Position numbers and translations under genes: made by a program | Assembly (NCBI GenBank): GCA_041554195.1 | Contig: JBFFMJ010000003.1 | Span: 62,001-126,000, forward strand | DNA from: JAPHSX01 sp041554195 | GTDB taxonomy: Bacteria > Pseudomonadota > Gammaproteobacteria > Thiohalomonadales > Thiohalomonadaceae | Direction of reading: 5' to 3' | DNA length: 64,000 bases | Notes under the pieces: generated by a model | What the model was told of the DNA's origin: nothing | The model's database searches: none | What the model saw: only the letters and a program-made list of their open reading frames with translations | In this document: positions 1 through 9,978 of the stretch, piece by piece | How the letters are laid out: each line of letters begins with the position of its first letter | Numbering within the stretch: position 1 is the first letter of the stretch

Positions 1-337
1 GCAGCCCCTGAATCTCAATCGCAATGAAGGGAACCTGGGGATTATTATTAAGTGTGTTGAGTACAACCATATGGCCGGTATCGTGGTGTCCGGCCATATC
101 CACTCCCAGTAGTTGCTCGAAGGAGATCAATGGCACATTACGGCCACGCCAGGAGACAAAGCCACTAAGCCAATCGGGGGTGTTGGGAGTTGTCTTCACC
201 TCGGTGGCTTCGGTTACTTCTGCCACCAGAGTGTTGGGCAGCAACATCGCCAGCCCATGCAGGTTAAGTGTCAGGCAGCGAACCCGAAGCTCTGCCAGCT
301 CCTCATCACTCATCTGTTGCTCTGCCGTGTTAGCCAT
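1..337 (-). CDS. chpC: CheW-like adaptor ChpC, cut by the left window edge
   Basis: This is the N-terminal 112 residues of a CheW-family protein whose end lies beyond base 1. It starts at an ATG (335-337) preceded by a GGTGAG ribosome site. After a short acidic leader it reads as a CheW fold, with motifs WLSGFVSWRGRNVPLISFE and a conserved GRxVPL-type strand. It follows chpA by 15 bp on the same strand, the place held by chpC at the end of the Pseudomonas Pil-Chp cluster; chpB, which stands between chpA and chpC there, is missing. The expected role is coupling of the PilJ receptor to the ChpA kinase, or input of a second receptor, for type IV pilus control. The family call is firm; the name chpC rests on position. 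Confidence 0.8.
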   Translation of the reverse strand, partial: MANTAEQQMSDEELAELRVRCLTLNLHGLAMLLPNTLVAEVTEATEVKTTPNTPDWLSGFVSWRGRNVPLISFEQLLGVDMAGHHDTGHMVVLNTLNNNPQVPFIAIEIQGL

Positions 338-352
338 TGGTTTGTCTCACCT

Positions 353-3300
353 TCACGCTTTGCCAAGCAGTTTTTCGATATTTGCCAGCAGATCGACCTC
401 GGTATAGGGCTTACCCATGTATTCATTAACCCCGATATCCATGGCGCGCTCGCGGTGCTTATCACCGGTACGTGACGTGATCATGATGATCGGAATCTGC
501 TTCAATGCCTCTGAGTTACGTATGTGGGTGGCCAACTCGAAACCGTCCATCCGTGGCATCTCTATATCAAGCAGCATCACATCAGGGATCACCTCATCGA
601 GCACGGTGATGGCATCCACACCATCTTTTGCCGTAACGCACTTCATGTTGTTGCGCTTGAGCAGGCGCTCGGTAACCTTACGCACGGTAATCGAGTCATC
701 CACCACCATAACCACCGGTTCGCGTTTAATCGCGGCGACTTCATCCCGCTGTCCAATGACGGCCTCACCACCCAGCTGGGCAAGACCGCGACGCACCAGT
801 GCCGGCATGTCGATGATCAGGGCGACGCTGCCATCAGCCAGGATGGTAGCACCGGCCAAATCCTGCAATGTACTAAGCTGCGGACCAAGACTCTTTACCA
901 CAATTTCACGACTACCAATGAGGCTGTCTACGGCAAAGGCGACCCGATGACCACCACTATTGGTCAACAGCACAGGCTGCTTGGTACCCAGATGGATCAA
1001 GCCCTGGCCCGCACCCAGAACATTGCTCAGGTGCATCAGGTTGTAGTCCTCGCCCACCCAGTTGAACATGGGGTTCTCGGAGTCGAGCTCACTTTCCAAT
1101 TCGACACCGGCGATACGCTCGATACCCGAAATACTGGGCAGCGGAATGGCATAGATATCATCACCCACATTGACCAGCAGCGCACGGCTAACCGAAAGAG
1201 TGAGTGGCAGCCGCACGGTAAACAGCGTGCCCTTACCGAACTCGGAGTCGATTTCCAGTACGCCGCCCAGCTGCTTGATCTCGCTATTGACCACATCCAT
1301 GCCAACACCACGACCGGCCACCTGACTCAACGAGGCGGCGGTTGAGAAGCCCGACTCCAGAATGAAGTGCATAATCTCCTGATCACTAAGCTGTGCTGTC
1401 GACTGCATCAAACCACGATCAATCGCCTTTTTCTTCACCGCTTCGAGGTTGATACCACTGCCGTCATCACTGACGCGAATAACGATCTCCGAACCCTCAC
1501 GGCTGAGGACGATTTTAATATTTCCCTCTTCCGGTTTACCGGCTCTCTTACGCGCCACCTTATCTTCAATACCATGGGCGATGGAGTTACGCAGCATGTG
1601 CTCCAGCGGTGCCATCATGCGCTCGACCACATTTCGATCCATCTCCACCTCGGCCCCCTCGAAGGTCAGTGAGGTGCGTTTATCCAGTTCAGAGGCGGTC
1701 TGGCGAACCACACGACGCAGGCGTGGAGCATGCTCTGCCATCGGCACCATGCGGGTGTGCATCAGGCTCTCCTGCAGTTCGGTGTTTACCCGGGACTGTT
1801 GCAACAGCAGCGTCTCTGTCTCACGCGACAGACCTTGTAGCATTCCCTCGATACTCAGCAAGTCGTTAAGACTCTCCGCCATCGAACGCGACAGGGTCTG
1901 CATATTAGTGAAGCGGTCGAACTCCAGTGGGTCAAAATCGTCATAGCCCTGTTTCTGAGTCTCGGCGCGGCGAGAGTCGATCTGTGCCTCGGTCTCGATC
2001 TCCACCTGCCGCAGCTGATCACGCAAACGGACGATGGTTTGATCCATCTCCTCAAGGTTAGTGCCAAAAGTACCGATCTGCTGTTCAACCCGCGAGCGGT
2101 AGATACTTACCTCACCCGCAAAGTTAACCAGATCATCAAGCAGGTCGGCACGAACCCGTACCACCTCTTGCTGGATACGCGGCCCCTTACGGCGCTTGTC
2201 TCCAGCCGCGGCCTCCTGCCCGGCCTTCTTTTTCGCCTTATCGATATCAACGACAATCTCATCGCTAATACCCGCTTCACGCGCCAGCCCCTCAGAGATC
2301 AGTTCACGAATACTACTGATGAGGAACAGCCCGTTATCCAGTGGTTTGTTTTCACGATGCTGACTTACAATGAGCTGCATGCGCTCTGAGGCCAGGCTGA
2401 AGAGGTCGGCGATCTTGTCACTGGCGGCCACGTGCCCGTCGGTAATGGCACTCACCAGAACCTGCACCGCATCGGCGATCTCGATAAGTGGCGCAATAGC
2501 CGTGGCGTGACAGCCGAGGTTTAAATTATCAATGGCCTCACGCAAAGCTGTTAAGAGATCATCATCCTTAACGTCCCGCTGCCAGTTGATCTGACTCTCG
2601 GCAAAGCGCTCAAACAGCGGATCCAGTTCACCCAGAGGCCTTGGCCTTGCAGCCGTACCCTCGGCAACCTCATCGAGCAGTTCAATCTCTATTTTGCTTG
2701 AGACCTCGCCCGCTTCATCCTCAACAACAAATTCAGGCTCGAGCAGTTCAATTTCATCACCGACTTCAAACAGTTCAACCGGCTCTTCGACGACGGGTTT
2801 CGCCTCAGCGGGGAGCTCCAGGCTGATCTCCTCCACCTCGGCCGGCGGATTAGCCAGCGCATCAACCCTGGCGATCAGGTCATCACCGGAGACAACGGGC
2901 TCCTGATTGGCCACCTGCTCAAGCATGGTAACCAGGCGGTCATGGGAGAGCTGTAGCAGGTCGAGCATCTCTGGAGTGCGCTCCATGAGTCCGTCAACAA
3001 CGGCATCAAAGGTCGATTCCAGGCTGTGACTCAAGTCGCCAACAGGTGTGATACCGGCCATGCGGGCACCCCCTTTAAGGGTGTGCAACTGGCGCTGCAG
3101 TGCCTCGACCAGTGAACGGTCATCGGGGTGCTCCAGCCACTCCTGCAGTGTCTGCTCGCTGGCGTTGAGGATATCGACGCCCTCTTCGAGGAAGATCTCC
3201 AGCAGTTCCGGATCGTAATCCTCCTCAAAGACCGCCGCCGTCGGGGCGGCACTAACCGGCTCGACAGCAACAGGTTCAATGGCTATCTCTTCTGGCTCTG

Positions 3301-6300
3301 GCTCAACCAGTTCAATGCCAGTATCGACGCCTTCAAGTGAGATCTCTTCGGGAACAGAGGCGGCCTCCAGCGCCATTCCCAGCAGCTCGTCGGCCCCAGC
3401 CGCTGCACCCAGCTCCTCTTCCAGCGACAGCTCTGCGACAGAGTCAATATCATCGGCCTCAAGCTCGATGACCATCTCTTCAACGGCCTCATCAACTGGC
3501 TCAGCTAGCAGCTCCTCAGCAGCCACCTCAAGGTTGATCTCTTCGGCCTCGGCAATGCTGGCTAATCCCGCCTCCGGCCTGGCATCAGCCACATGCTCCA
3601 GGTGCTGGACCTCGGCATAAACCTCGTCGGCAAGGAGTTTTGCCTCACTATTATCCGGGTAGGGCAGGGAGGTATCGAGCAAAAAGGCGAGCATGGCGTT
3701 AACGTAATCAACACAATGCTGTAGGGCCTTCACCCCCTTATCATTCACCTTCTCATGCAGCGCCTGCAGCGTCTTACAATATTTCTCCAGCGAGGCGCTG
3801 ACCTCCGAGACGCTGGTTACGCCGGCCATGTTGGAACTGCCCTTGAGGGTGTGCAGGGCACGAATGACCGGCTCTCCCACCTTGCGGCTGCCACCCTCTT
3901 CGATCTCCTGCAGGTACTCTCTGATGATCTCCAGATGGCCCTGTGATTCCTTGCTGTAGATCTCCAGCAGCACCGGATCGAGGTCGGGCAGTTCTGCAGG
4001 CCGCAAAGCGGCGCTCTCTGATGGCGCGACAGACTCCTCGGCGCTGGGTGGTGCAACAGGCTTAACGGGCTCGGGGGCCTTGTTGCCGCCCGGCTGTATG
4101 ATCTCCTCGGCCATCTGGCGCAGCATCTCTGCATCGTCGCCCGGAGCAGGACCGCCCTTAAAGTGCTCGACCAGCCCTGGCAGCACCTCATGTGCCTGCT
4201 CCAGCATATCCAGAATGGTGGTATTACAGGCCAGCGTGCCATCAATGACCCGATTGAGAACACTTTCAAAGGCCCAGGAAAATTCGCCGACCTCACTCGC
4301 CCCGACCAGGCGCCCGCTACCCTTGAGCGTATGAAAACAACGACGCAGATCTTTCAGGCTCTCTTCATCACCCGGGTTACTGCTCCACTTGGGCAGCAGC
4401 ATGCCGATCTTCTCGATCTCTTCCTCGGCCTCCTCAACGAAGATCTCCAGGATCTCGTCATCCACCTCGACCGTAGCGGTACCCTGGGGACGACTCGGCG
4501 GGGCGTGGGCGGCGACTGGAAGAGATTCTTCCGACTGTGGCGGCGGAGGCTCTATGGACGCAAGCTCAGGAGCCGCTTCAGGTTCAGTAACCGCCTCCAG
4601 AGTGATTGTCTCACTGACAGATTCGCCTTCAGCTGGTTCAGCGACTCCGTCACTAATGGGGTAACCCATTAACGCAACCGCCCCCTCTGCCACCTCCAGC
4701 ACCGAGCCCGGGTGTACCCGGCTCTGTACGAAAGCTTCCAGGTAATACTCGATACTCATAACCGCATCGGCCAGTGCATCAAGCTTTCTGGATTCCGGCA
4801 GAGTATCGGCGGCAATCAGCTGCTGCTCGACAAACGATTGACAGGAACTGAGGACAAGCGCGACGCGCTTATAGGAGAGAAGAGTGAGACCACCAATAAC
4901 CAGGTGAAACAACTCCGGAAGCTTCTCCAGGCTACTCTTGTCATCAGGCTTCTCCAGATAACTGCTAACCGCTTCACGCACCTTAATCAGGTCGTCGCGC
5001 GCCTCTTTCATTACTTGGCGGGTGACACGCTGATGCTCTGCCACGGCCTCAGGCGAGGTATCGGCATCGGCAACCTGCTCGTCTGCCGCATCGGCCTTCT
5101 CGACGGGTGTAACATTGCCCCAGTCGCCAAGGGCCGACTCAACCGCCAGAATGGCACCGGCTATCCCCATCAGGATGTCGTCGCTAGCCTCGGCCTCGCC
5201 CTGAAGCAGCTGCTGTACCACCTCAAGCTGCGCCTTGAGTGTTGCGCGCAGAGACTCTTCCTGCAACAAGCTGAGGGTGTCGGCCATGTTGCCGAGACTC
5301 TCCACCATCGGCTCCAGGCTCGCAGTATTAGAGCGATCACTACGCACATAGATATCAAAGACATCCTTAACGCGGGAGAGCTCCTCCACAATGTCTGCCG
5401 AGACGGTCTTCTTTAGCTCGGCATTCATACCACCCAGAGCGGCATCGGCCCCTGCCGCCAGGTCTTTTAGCTGGAACGCCTCTATGACGGCAGCAGCGCG
5501 CGTGCCGCTGGCACCAGAGTGACCCAACTGGTAAAGCAAACCATGGAGCAAAGAATTTACCTTATCCTCATCAAGCCCGGCCTCATCCCCTGCCACCAGG
5601 CTTCTGACCTGTTGTTCTATCTTGGCCAGTAGTGGCTTGGTCTCTTTGGATAGCTCCAGAGAACCATCACGCAGCGCCTCCATAAAGGCCGCTGCAACCC
5701 ACAACAAACGACGGCAGGAGGTACCTGCGGCGATCTGTAACAACTTCTCTATTACGGTAGCGATGGTTTTCAGGCTGGCGGCCTGATCGATGCCCTTAAT
5801 CAGTTTTGACAGCGATGGCATCAGATAGGGATGAACCTTCTTTGCCATCAACTGGATTGTAACATTTGCGGGCGGCGCAACCTCCCTCGCAGGAGCCTCA
5901 ATGCTGAGGTTCGGCGCAAAATAACTCTCTTTATTCAGCTCTTGCTCGCCACGCAAACCGCGCATGTCATTGAGTAACGGCAGCAGTGAGACCGGATTAT
6001 CCTGCTGTCCGGCGAGCAGGCTCTCCAGGTAATCAGGCAGTTGCAGGATGGCGCGCATCAGCAACTCAAAACCCTCTTCGGTATTCTCTATTTTGCCCTC
6101 TCTCAGGGCGACGGCGAACTCCTCCACCTCTTTGGCAAACAGGGCCGCACCCTGCAGTTCAACCATGTGCAGGGTCCCGTAGACCTGATGCACGTAGCCG
6201 ATACAAAACTCCAGCTGCGACTCATCGTCCTGGTCTTCGACATAGGCTTCAAGGGCGAGCCTCGCCTGTTTAAGCGTCTCGTCGATCTCACCCTTGACCC

Positions 6301-6340
6301 AGGCCAGGGTGCTGATATCAAACTGTTCAGCCATTTGCAT
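353..6340 (-). CDS. chpA: Hybrid chemosensory histidine kinase ChpA/PilL
   Basis: This 1995-residue CheA-type hybrid kinase drives the Pil-Chp pathway controlling type IV pili. Three canonical HPt domains carry HTLKG motifs with phospho-acceptor His at about residues 670, 830 and 1086. The N-terminal 600 residues hold degenerate HPt/FimL-like helical modules, and another degenerate module lies near residue 1260. A CheA dimerisation and ATPase core follows (N box HMLRNSIAHGIE near 1580, GRGVGMDVV G2 box), then a CheW-like domain (about 1740-1860) and a C-terminal receiver with Asp1925 in LLDIEMPRMDG. Acidic Pro/Ala/Glu linkers separate the modules. The P. aeruginosa protein is longer (about 2480 residues, more transfer domains), so this is a shorter variant. 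The start has an AAGGGT site 8 bp upstream. It lies 12 bp after pilK in one operon. Confidence 0.96.
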   Translation of the reverse strand: MQMAEQFDISTLAWVKGEIDETLKQARLALEAYVEDQDDESQLEFCIGYVHQVYGTLHMVELQGAALFAKEVEEFAVALREGKIENTEEGFELLMRAILQLPDYLESLLAGQQDNPVSLLPLLNDMRGLRGEQELNKESYFAPNLSIEAPAREVAPPANVTIQLMAKKVHPYLMPSLSKLIKGIDQAASLKTIATVIEKLLQIAAGTSCRRLLWVAAAFMEALRDGSLELSKETKPLLAKIEQQVRSLVAGDEAGLDEDKVNSLLHGLLYQLGHSGASGTRAAAVIEAFQLKDLAAGADAALGGMNAELKKTVSADIVEELSRVKDVFDIYVRSDRSNTASLEPMVESLGNMADTLSLLQEESLRATLKAQLEVVQQLLQGEAEASDDILMGIAGAILAVESALGDWGNVTPVEKADAADEQVADADTSPEAVAEHQRVTRQVMKEARDDLIKVREAVSSYLEKPDDKSSLEKLPELFHLVIGGLTLLSYKRVALVLSSCQSFVEQQLIAADTLPESRKLDALADAVMSIEYYLEAFVQSRVHPGSVLEVAEGAVALMGYPISDGVAEPAEGESVSETITLEAVTEPEAAPELASIEPPPPQSEESLPVAAHAPPSRPQGTATVEVDDEILEIFVEEAEEEIEKIGMLLPKWSSNPGDEESLKDLRRCFHTLKGSGRLVGASEVGEFSWAFESVLNRVIDGTLACNTTILDMLEQAHEVLPGLVEHFKGGPAPGDDAEMLRQMAEEIIQPGGNKAPEPVKPVAPPSAEESVAPSESAALRPAELPDLDPVLLEIYSKESQGHLEIIREYLQEIEEGGSRKVGEPVIRALHTLKGSSNMAGVTSVSEVSASLEKYCKTLQALHEKVNDKGVKALQHCVDYVNAMLAFLLDTSLPYPDNSEAKLLADEVYAEVQHLEHVADARPEAGLASIAEAEEINLEVAAEELLAEPVDEAVEEMVIELEADDIDSVAELSLEEELGAAAGADELLGMALEAASVPEEISLEGVDTGIELVEPEPEEIAIEPVAVEPVSAAPTAAVFEEDYDPELLEIFLEEGVDILNASEQTLQEWLEHPDDRSLVEALQRQLHTLKGGARMAGITPVGDLSHSLESTFDAVVDGLMERTPEMLDLLQLSHDRLVTMLEQVANQEPVVSGDDLIARVDALANPPAEVEEISLELPAEAKPVVEEPVELFEVGDEIELLEPEFVVEDEAGEVSSKIEIELLDEVAEGTAARPRPLGELDPLFERFAESQINWQRDVKDDDLLTALREAIDNLNLGCHATAIAPLIEIADAVQVLVSAITDGHVAASDKIADLFSLASERMQLIVSQHRENKPLDNGLFLISSIRELISEGLAREAGISDEIVVDIDKAKKKAGQEAAAGDKRRKGPRIQQEVVRVRADLLDDLVNFAGEVSIYRSRVEQQIGTFGTNLEEMDQTIVRLRDQLRQVEIETEAQIDSRRAETQKQGYDDFDPLEFDRFTNMQTLSRSMAESLNDLLSIEGMLQGLSRETETLLLQQSRVNTELQESLMHTRMVPMAEHAPRLRRVVRQTASELDKRTSLTFEGAEVEMDRNVVERMMAPLEHMLRNSIAHGIEDKVARKRAGKPEEGNIKIVLSREGSEIVIRVSDDGSGINLEAVKKKAIDRGLMQSTAQLSDQEIMHFILESGFSTAASLSQVAGRGVGMDVVNSEIKQLGGVLEIDSEFGKGTLFTVRLPLTLSVSRALLVNVGDDIYAIPLPSISGIERIAGVELESELDSENPMFNWVGEDYNLMHLSNVLGAGQGLIHLGTKQPVLLTNSGGHRVAFAVDSLIGSREIVVKSLGPQLSTLQDLAGATILADGSVALIIDMPALVRRGLAQLGGEAVIGQRDEVAAIKREPVVMVVDDSITVRKVTERLLKRNNMKCVTAKDGVDAITVLDEVIPDVMLLDIEMPRMDGFELATHIRNSEALKQIPIIMITSRTGDKHRERAMDIGVNEYMGKPYTEVDLLANIEKLLGKA

Positions 6341-6352
6341 ACAGTCGTACCC

Positions 6353-7237
6353 TTAATCCTTGATTCTTCGATACGCTAATGTATCTTTAATTTTCATCGA
6401 TTCGAGCCCTTCGGGTAACCAGCCAACCATCTCGCCAACACCCAGTATCATCACCCCTCCGGGCTTAAGAAAAGTTGCCAGCGCAGTCACGATCTCCTGG
6501 CGTTTCTGCTGCGAGAAATAAATCAATAAATTCTGGCAAAAGATGATATCCATCTTCTCAAAGGGTACCTGCATCAGGTTCTGCACATTGAACTGCGAAA
6601 AAGCAACCCGCTGACGCAAGCTGTTAATAACGCGATACCCCTCACTGCCCTGTTCAAAATAGTTTTCTAGCGTCGACGCATCGAGACCACTTAGGCGTTG
6701 CAGCGGATAGATGCCGCTACGCGCGATCGCCAGGCTATCCAGACTGACATCAGAGCCCATCACGCCGTAATACGCTTTGCCTGCATACGCTTTTAATGCA
6801 CGGTCCAGCACCATTGCCAGATAGTAAGTCTCCTCACCACTGGCGCAGCCAACACTCCACGCCTTGATGTTCACGACATCCGCCGATTGCTGCAGCAGCT
6901 CTGGAAGGTAGTGCTTTGCGATCAAACTAAAAGAGGCTGGATGGCGGTTGAAACGGGTCTCATGAATCGTCAGGTGATCCAGCAAACGACTCCACTCTAC
7001 CTGACCGCCTCGCGGCGAAGTCACCATGTCATAGTAGAGTTCGAAATCGTCTATCCCCAGCTCACGCATACGGGTGCGCAACTTCGAGGAGAGAAAGGCC
7101 TTGCGCTGTGGTGTCACGGCGATACCAAGGCGCTGCTCCAGTAAGACGGCCCAGCGGGCGAACTGTTGCTCGTCCAGCTCAGGCATCACCATCTGGCTAC
7201 TCCTCATCTCAACCTGCATCGGCATGGCTGCTGACAT
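6353..7237 (-). CDS. pilK: CheR-family receptor methyltransferase PilK
   Basis: The 294-residue product is a SAM-dependent glutamate methyltransferase expected to methylate the PilJ receptor. It shows the CheR N-terminal helical domain followed by the SAM-binding motif SVGCASGEETYYLAMVL and the late motif DIIFCQNLLIYFS, matching the CheR pattern GCSxGEExYSLAM and FCRNVLIYF. The ATG has an AGGG site 6 bp upstream. It sits between pilJ and chpA, as in Pseudomonas. No CheB-type methylesterase (ChpB) follows, so how methylation is reversed is not visible here. Confidence 0.94.
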   Translation of the reverse strand: MSAAMPMQVEMRSSQMVMPELDEQQFARWAVLLEQRLGIAVTPQRKAFLSSKLRTRMRELGIDDFELYYDMVTSPRGGQVEWSRLLDHLTIHETRFNRHPASFSLIAKHYLPELLQQSADVVNIKAWSVGCASGEETYYLAMVLDRALKAYAGKAYYGVMGSDVSLDSLAIARSGIYPLQRLSGLDASTLENYFEQGSEGYRVINSLRQRVAFSQFNVQNLMQVPFEKMDIIFCQNLLIYFSQQKRQEIVTALATFLKPGGVMILGVGEMVGWLPEGLESMKIKDTLAYRRIKD

Positions 7238-7260
7238 CGGGATCCCTTGTTTGCCACCGC

Positions 7261-9351
7261 TTACTCAGGCAGCTTAAAGCCAGATACCGAGCGCTTCAGT
7301 TCACTGGCCAAATCGGAGAGGTTACCGATGGACCTTGCCGTCTGGTTACTACCCTCAGAGGTCTGGGTGGTGATCTCCTGGATGACATTCATGGTGTCAG
7401 AAATGCTGGAGGCCGCGTTCGCCTGCTGGCGGGTAGCACTGGTGATGCTCTGAACCAGTTCCGCCAGGTGGGCCGATACACTCTCGATCTCAGAGAGCGC
7501 CGCACCGGCATCCTCCGCAATCTTGGCCCCGGCAACTACCCCGGAGGTACTCTGCTCCATCGAGATGATCGCCTCGTTGGTATCGGTCTGGATGGTCTTT
7601 ACCAGCGCCTCAATCTGCTTGGTCGCATCGGAGGAGCGTTCCGCCAATCGGGTTACCTCGTCCGCGACCACCGCGAAGCCTCGACCGGCTTCACCGGCCA
7701 TCGCCGCCTGGATAGCCGCGTTAAGTGCGAGGATGTTGGTCTGCTCGGCGATGTCGTTGATCAGCTCAACGATATCCCCGATCTCCTGGGAGGATTCACC
7801 CAGACGCTTGATTCGTTTCGAGGTCTCCTGGATCTGCTCGCGGATGATGTCCATTCCGTCGATGGTCTTCTGTACCGCCTCGGCGCCCTTCATCGCGATA
7901 TCTACCGAGCGCTGCGACTCCTCGGCCAGCTGGTCGGCGTTTTTCGATACGCCTTCGATGGAGATCGCCATTTCGTTTACAGCGGTACTTGCCGAGGCGA
8001 TCTGTTGCGCCTGATGGTTACTCGCCTCGGCAAGGTGGGTAGCGGTGGCCTGCGTCTTCTCGGCCGCGCTGGTTACCTCACTGGCCGTGTTGTTAATCGA
8101 CTCAACCAGATTACGCAGTGCGTCGATAGTGTAGTTCATCGAGTCGGCGATGGCCCCGGTAATGTCCTCGGTTACCGTGGCGTTTACCGTAAGGTCACCA
8201 TCCGCCAGGTCACCCATCTCATCCAGCAGTCGCATGATCGCCTGCTGACTACGGCGGTTCTGCTCTTCTGTTGCCTGACGCTGTGACTCGGTCTCAGAGA
8301 GTCGACGGTCACCATCACGCTTTAGCCGCAGACCCAGCAGGAGCAGCATAAATACTGTCAGCACCGCAAAGATGATACCGATGTTGGTTGAGAGCAGACG
8401 TGTCTCCATCGCCTCCTGATAGGCCTCATCCAGAGCGGCGATACTGGCGAGCAGCACGTCCGAATCACTAAGAACGTTTTGTATCGCCTCAGATACCAGA
8501 AACATCTCTGGACTACGTTCAAGAATACCGCTTACCTGCTGGCCGAGCATGTCGAACAGGTCACTTACCTCTTCAACCTTCTCCAGTACCTCGTCATCGT
8601 CAACGGCACGGATCTTCAGGCTATCATCACCCTCAAGCAGACCATTAAGAACACGACCGTAAAGTGCCGCATCACGACCAAAACGGTCCGCTGCGGTTAC
8701 CGCCCCTTCACCGCCCTCGAGTACCTTGTTTACGTTGTTGATAATGCGCTGCGAAAGCATCAACTGACGGCTGGCGATGTAGACCTGGTCAGGGGTTGCC
8801 CCCTTCTCTGCCATCAATGTGGCCACTTCATCAGTCAGGGCGAGAAGCTGGGCCGAGTTCTCGTTGATCAACCTTACGATTTCACGCAGGGCGATAACCA
8901 CGCCGCGGGCATCGATGATGATTTTGGCGTCCTCATTATACTTCTTCCAGCTAGCAACCACGGCATTAAGTTTCGCCTGCACGGCGGCATCACCAGAGGG
9001 TGGCATGCCAGTATCAGGGTCACCCGCCTGTAGCAGTTTAAGGGTCGCCGCAAACTCCCCTCGGTGCTTGGTCAAGGCATCAAAAGTGGCGGGGAGGCCG
9101 CGGTTCGCCTGACCGGCAAATTTTGAAATCCGCTGGGAAAGTACCCGCTCTTCACCGAGAAGGCCGAGGTACTCCTTATCGTAACCATCCTGAGTGTTTA
9201 CCATCACGAAGATGATAAAGGTGACCACCAGAGAAATGGCAAGGAAAGTGATGATCACCGTCAGCCCGGTATTGCTGGTGGATGCGGTAGCCCCCGCCTT
9301 CGCACCACCTTTTGCAGCTGAAGGTTTCTTCAATTTAAACGGCAACTTCAT
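7261..9351 (-). CDS. pilJ: Methyl-accepting chemotaxis protein PilJ
   Basis: This 696-residue inner-membrane receptor of the Pil-Chp system has a basic N-terminus, a first transmembrane helix at about residues 27-50, a periplasmic region of roughly 270 residues with two PilJ-type helical sensor modules, and a second transmembrane helix near 320-342. A HAMP region (MGDLADGDLTV) and the cytoplasmic signalling hairpin follow, the tip being EQTNILALNAAIQAAMAG; the usual Glu-Ala pair at the tip reads as QAAMAG. A strong AGGAG site lies 8 bp before the ATG. It sits between the adaptor pilI and the methyltransferase pilK. The ligand is not evident from sequence; PilJ family members respond to surface contact or pilus-derived signals. 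Confidence 0.95.
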   Translation of the reverse strand: MKLPFKLKKPSAAKGGAKAGATASTSNTGLTVIITFLAISLVVTFIIFVMVNTQDGYDKEYLGLLGEERVLSQRISKFAGQANRGLPATFDALTKHRGEFAATLKLLQAGDPDTGMPPSGDAAVQAKLNAVVASWKKYNEDAKIIIDARGVVIALREIVRLINENSAQLLALTDEVATLMAEKGATPDQVYIASRQLMLSQRIINNVNKVLEGGEGAVTAADRFGRDAALYGRVLNGLLEGDDSLKIRAVDDDEVLEKVEEVSDLFDMLGQQVSGILERSPEMFLVSEAIQNVLSDSDVLLASIAALDEAYQEAMETRLLSTNIGIIFAVLTVFMLLLLGLRLKRDGDRRLSETESQRQATEEQNRRSQQAIMRLLDEMGDLADGDLTVNATVTEDITGAIADSMNYTIDALRNLVESINNTASEVTSAAEKTQATATHLAEASNHQAQQIASASTAVNEMAISIEGVSKNADQLAEESQRSVDIAMKGAEAVQKTIDGMDIIREQIQETSKRIKRLGESSQEIGDIVELINDIAEQTNILALNAAIQAAMAGEAGRGFAVVADEVTRLAERSSDATKQIEALVKTIQTDTNEAIISMEQSTSGVVAGAKIAEDAGAALSEIESVSAHLAELVQSITSATRQQANAASSISDTMNVIQEITTQTSEGSNQTARSIGNLSDLASELKRSVSGFKLPE

Positions 9352-9423
9352 CTTATCGGCTCCTAGACTCTGGAATGTCCCTAAACGTATAAATTATTTT
9401 CGACTCGTCTTCTCTCAAAGAAA

Positions 9424-9969
9424 TCAAGCCGCAACCTGCATAAACTCGGGAAGCTCGGCGAGCAGGTTAATGTTAAACACCCCCCACGGCTCACCGCGTT
9501 GTCGATACTGTCCCATTAACATTTTACTGAAGGGGACATTCAGATCAGAGATATCCTCACTGAACTCCTCCTCAAGGAAGTGACGCATCCCCATCACCTC
9601 TTCAACCAACAGGCCGGCAACGATCCCTTTATGCTGCATCACTAAAATACGGGTCTGGCGCGACATCTGGGTCATCTCACCCAGCAGGAATCCCTTTAAA
9701 TCGAGTATCGGTAACAAATTACCCCGTACATTGGCGACCCCTCGTACCCACTCTTTGGCGCCAGGGATATGGCTAATATTTACCTTGGTCAGGATCTCCT
9801 TTACCTGATCCAGTGGTACCACCCACCCCCGCTCGTGCAAACGAAACCCGACCCCTTCCCTGGTGGCCTTAACCTCAATTTGCTGCGGCAAACTATGTGC
9901 TTGCTGGCGACTACGCTGAGCCAGCTCATGCAGCAGAAGTATTGGTGCTTTATTCATAGTGCTATTCAC
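9424..9969 (-). CDS. pilI: CheW-like adaptor PilI
   Basis: The 181-residue protein is a single CheW domain coupling PilJ to ChpA. Recognisable motifs are VPLDQVKEIL early, GVANVRGNLLPILDLKGFL in the middle and GLLVEEVMGMRHF, all typical of PilI. The reading frame opens with GTG at 9969; an in-frame ATG four codons later (9957) is an equally plausible start, and neither has a strong ribosome site. It lies 9 bp after pilH and about 70 bp before pilJ. Confidence 0.93.
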   Translation of the reverse strand: MNSTMNKAPILLLHELAQRSRQQAHSLPQQIEVKATREGVGFRLHERGWVVPLDQVKEILTKVNISHIPGAKEWVRGVANVRGNLLPILDLKGFLLGEMTQMSRQTRILVMQHKGIVAGLLVEEVMGMRHFLEEEFSEDISDLNVPFSKMLMGQYRQRGEPWGVFNINLLAELPEFMQVAA

Positions 9970-9978
9970 TAGCCGCTA

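Noticed and set aside
4712..5416. Plus-strand 234-codon frame opposite chpA
   Set aside because: It is a shadow of the long chpA frame, without motifs or a ribosome site.
7108..8286. Plus-strand 392-codon frame opposite pilJ
   Set aside because: It is antisense to the PilJ signalling domain and has no protein-like features.
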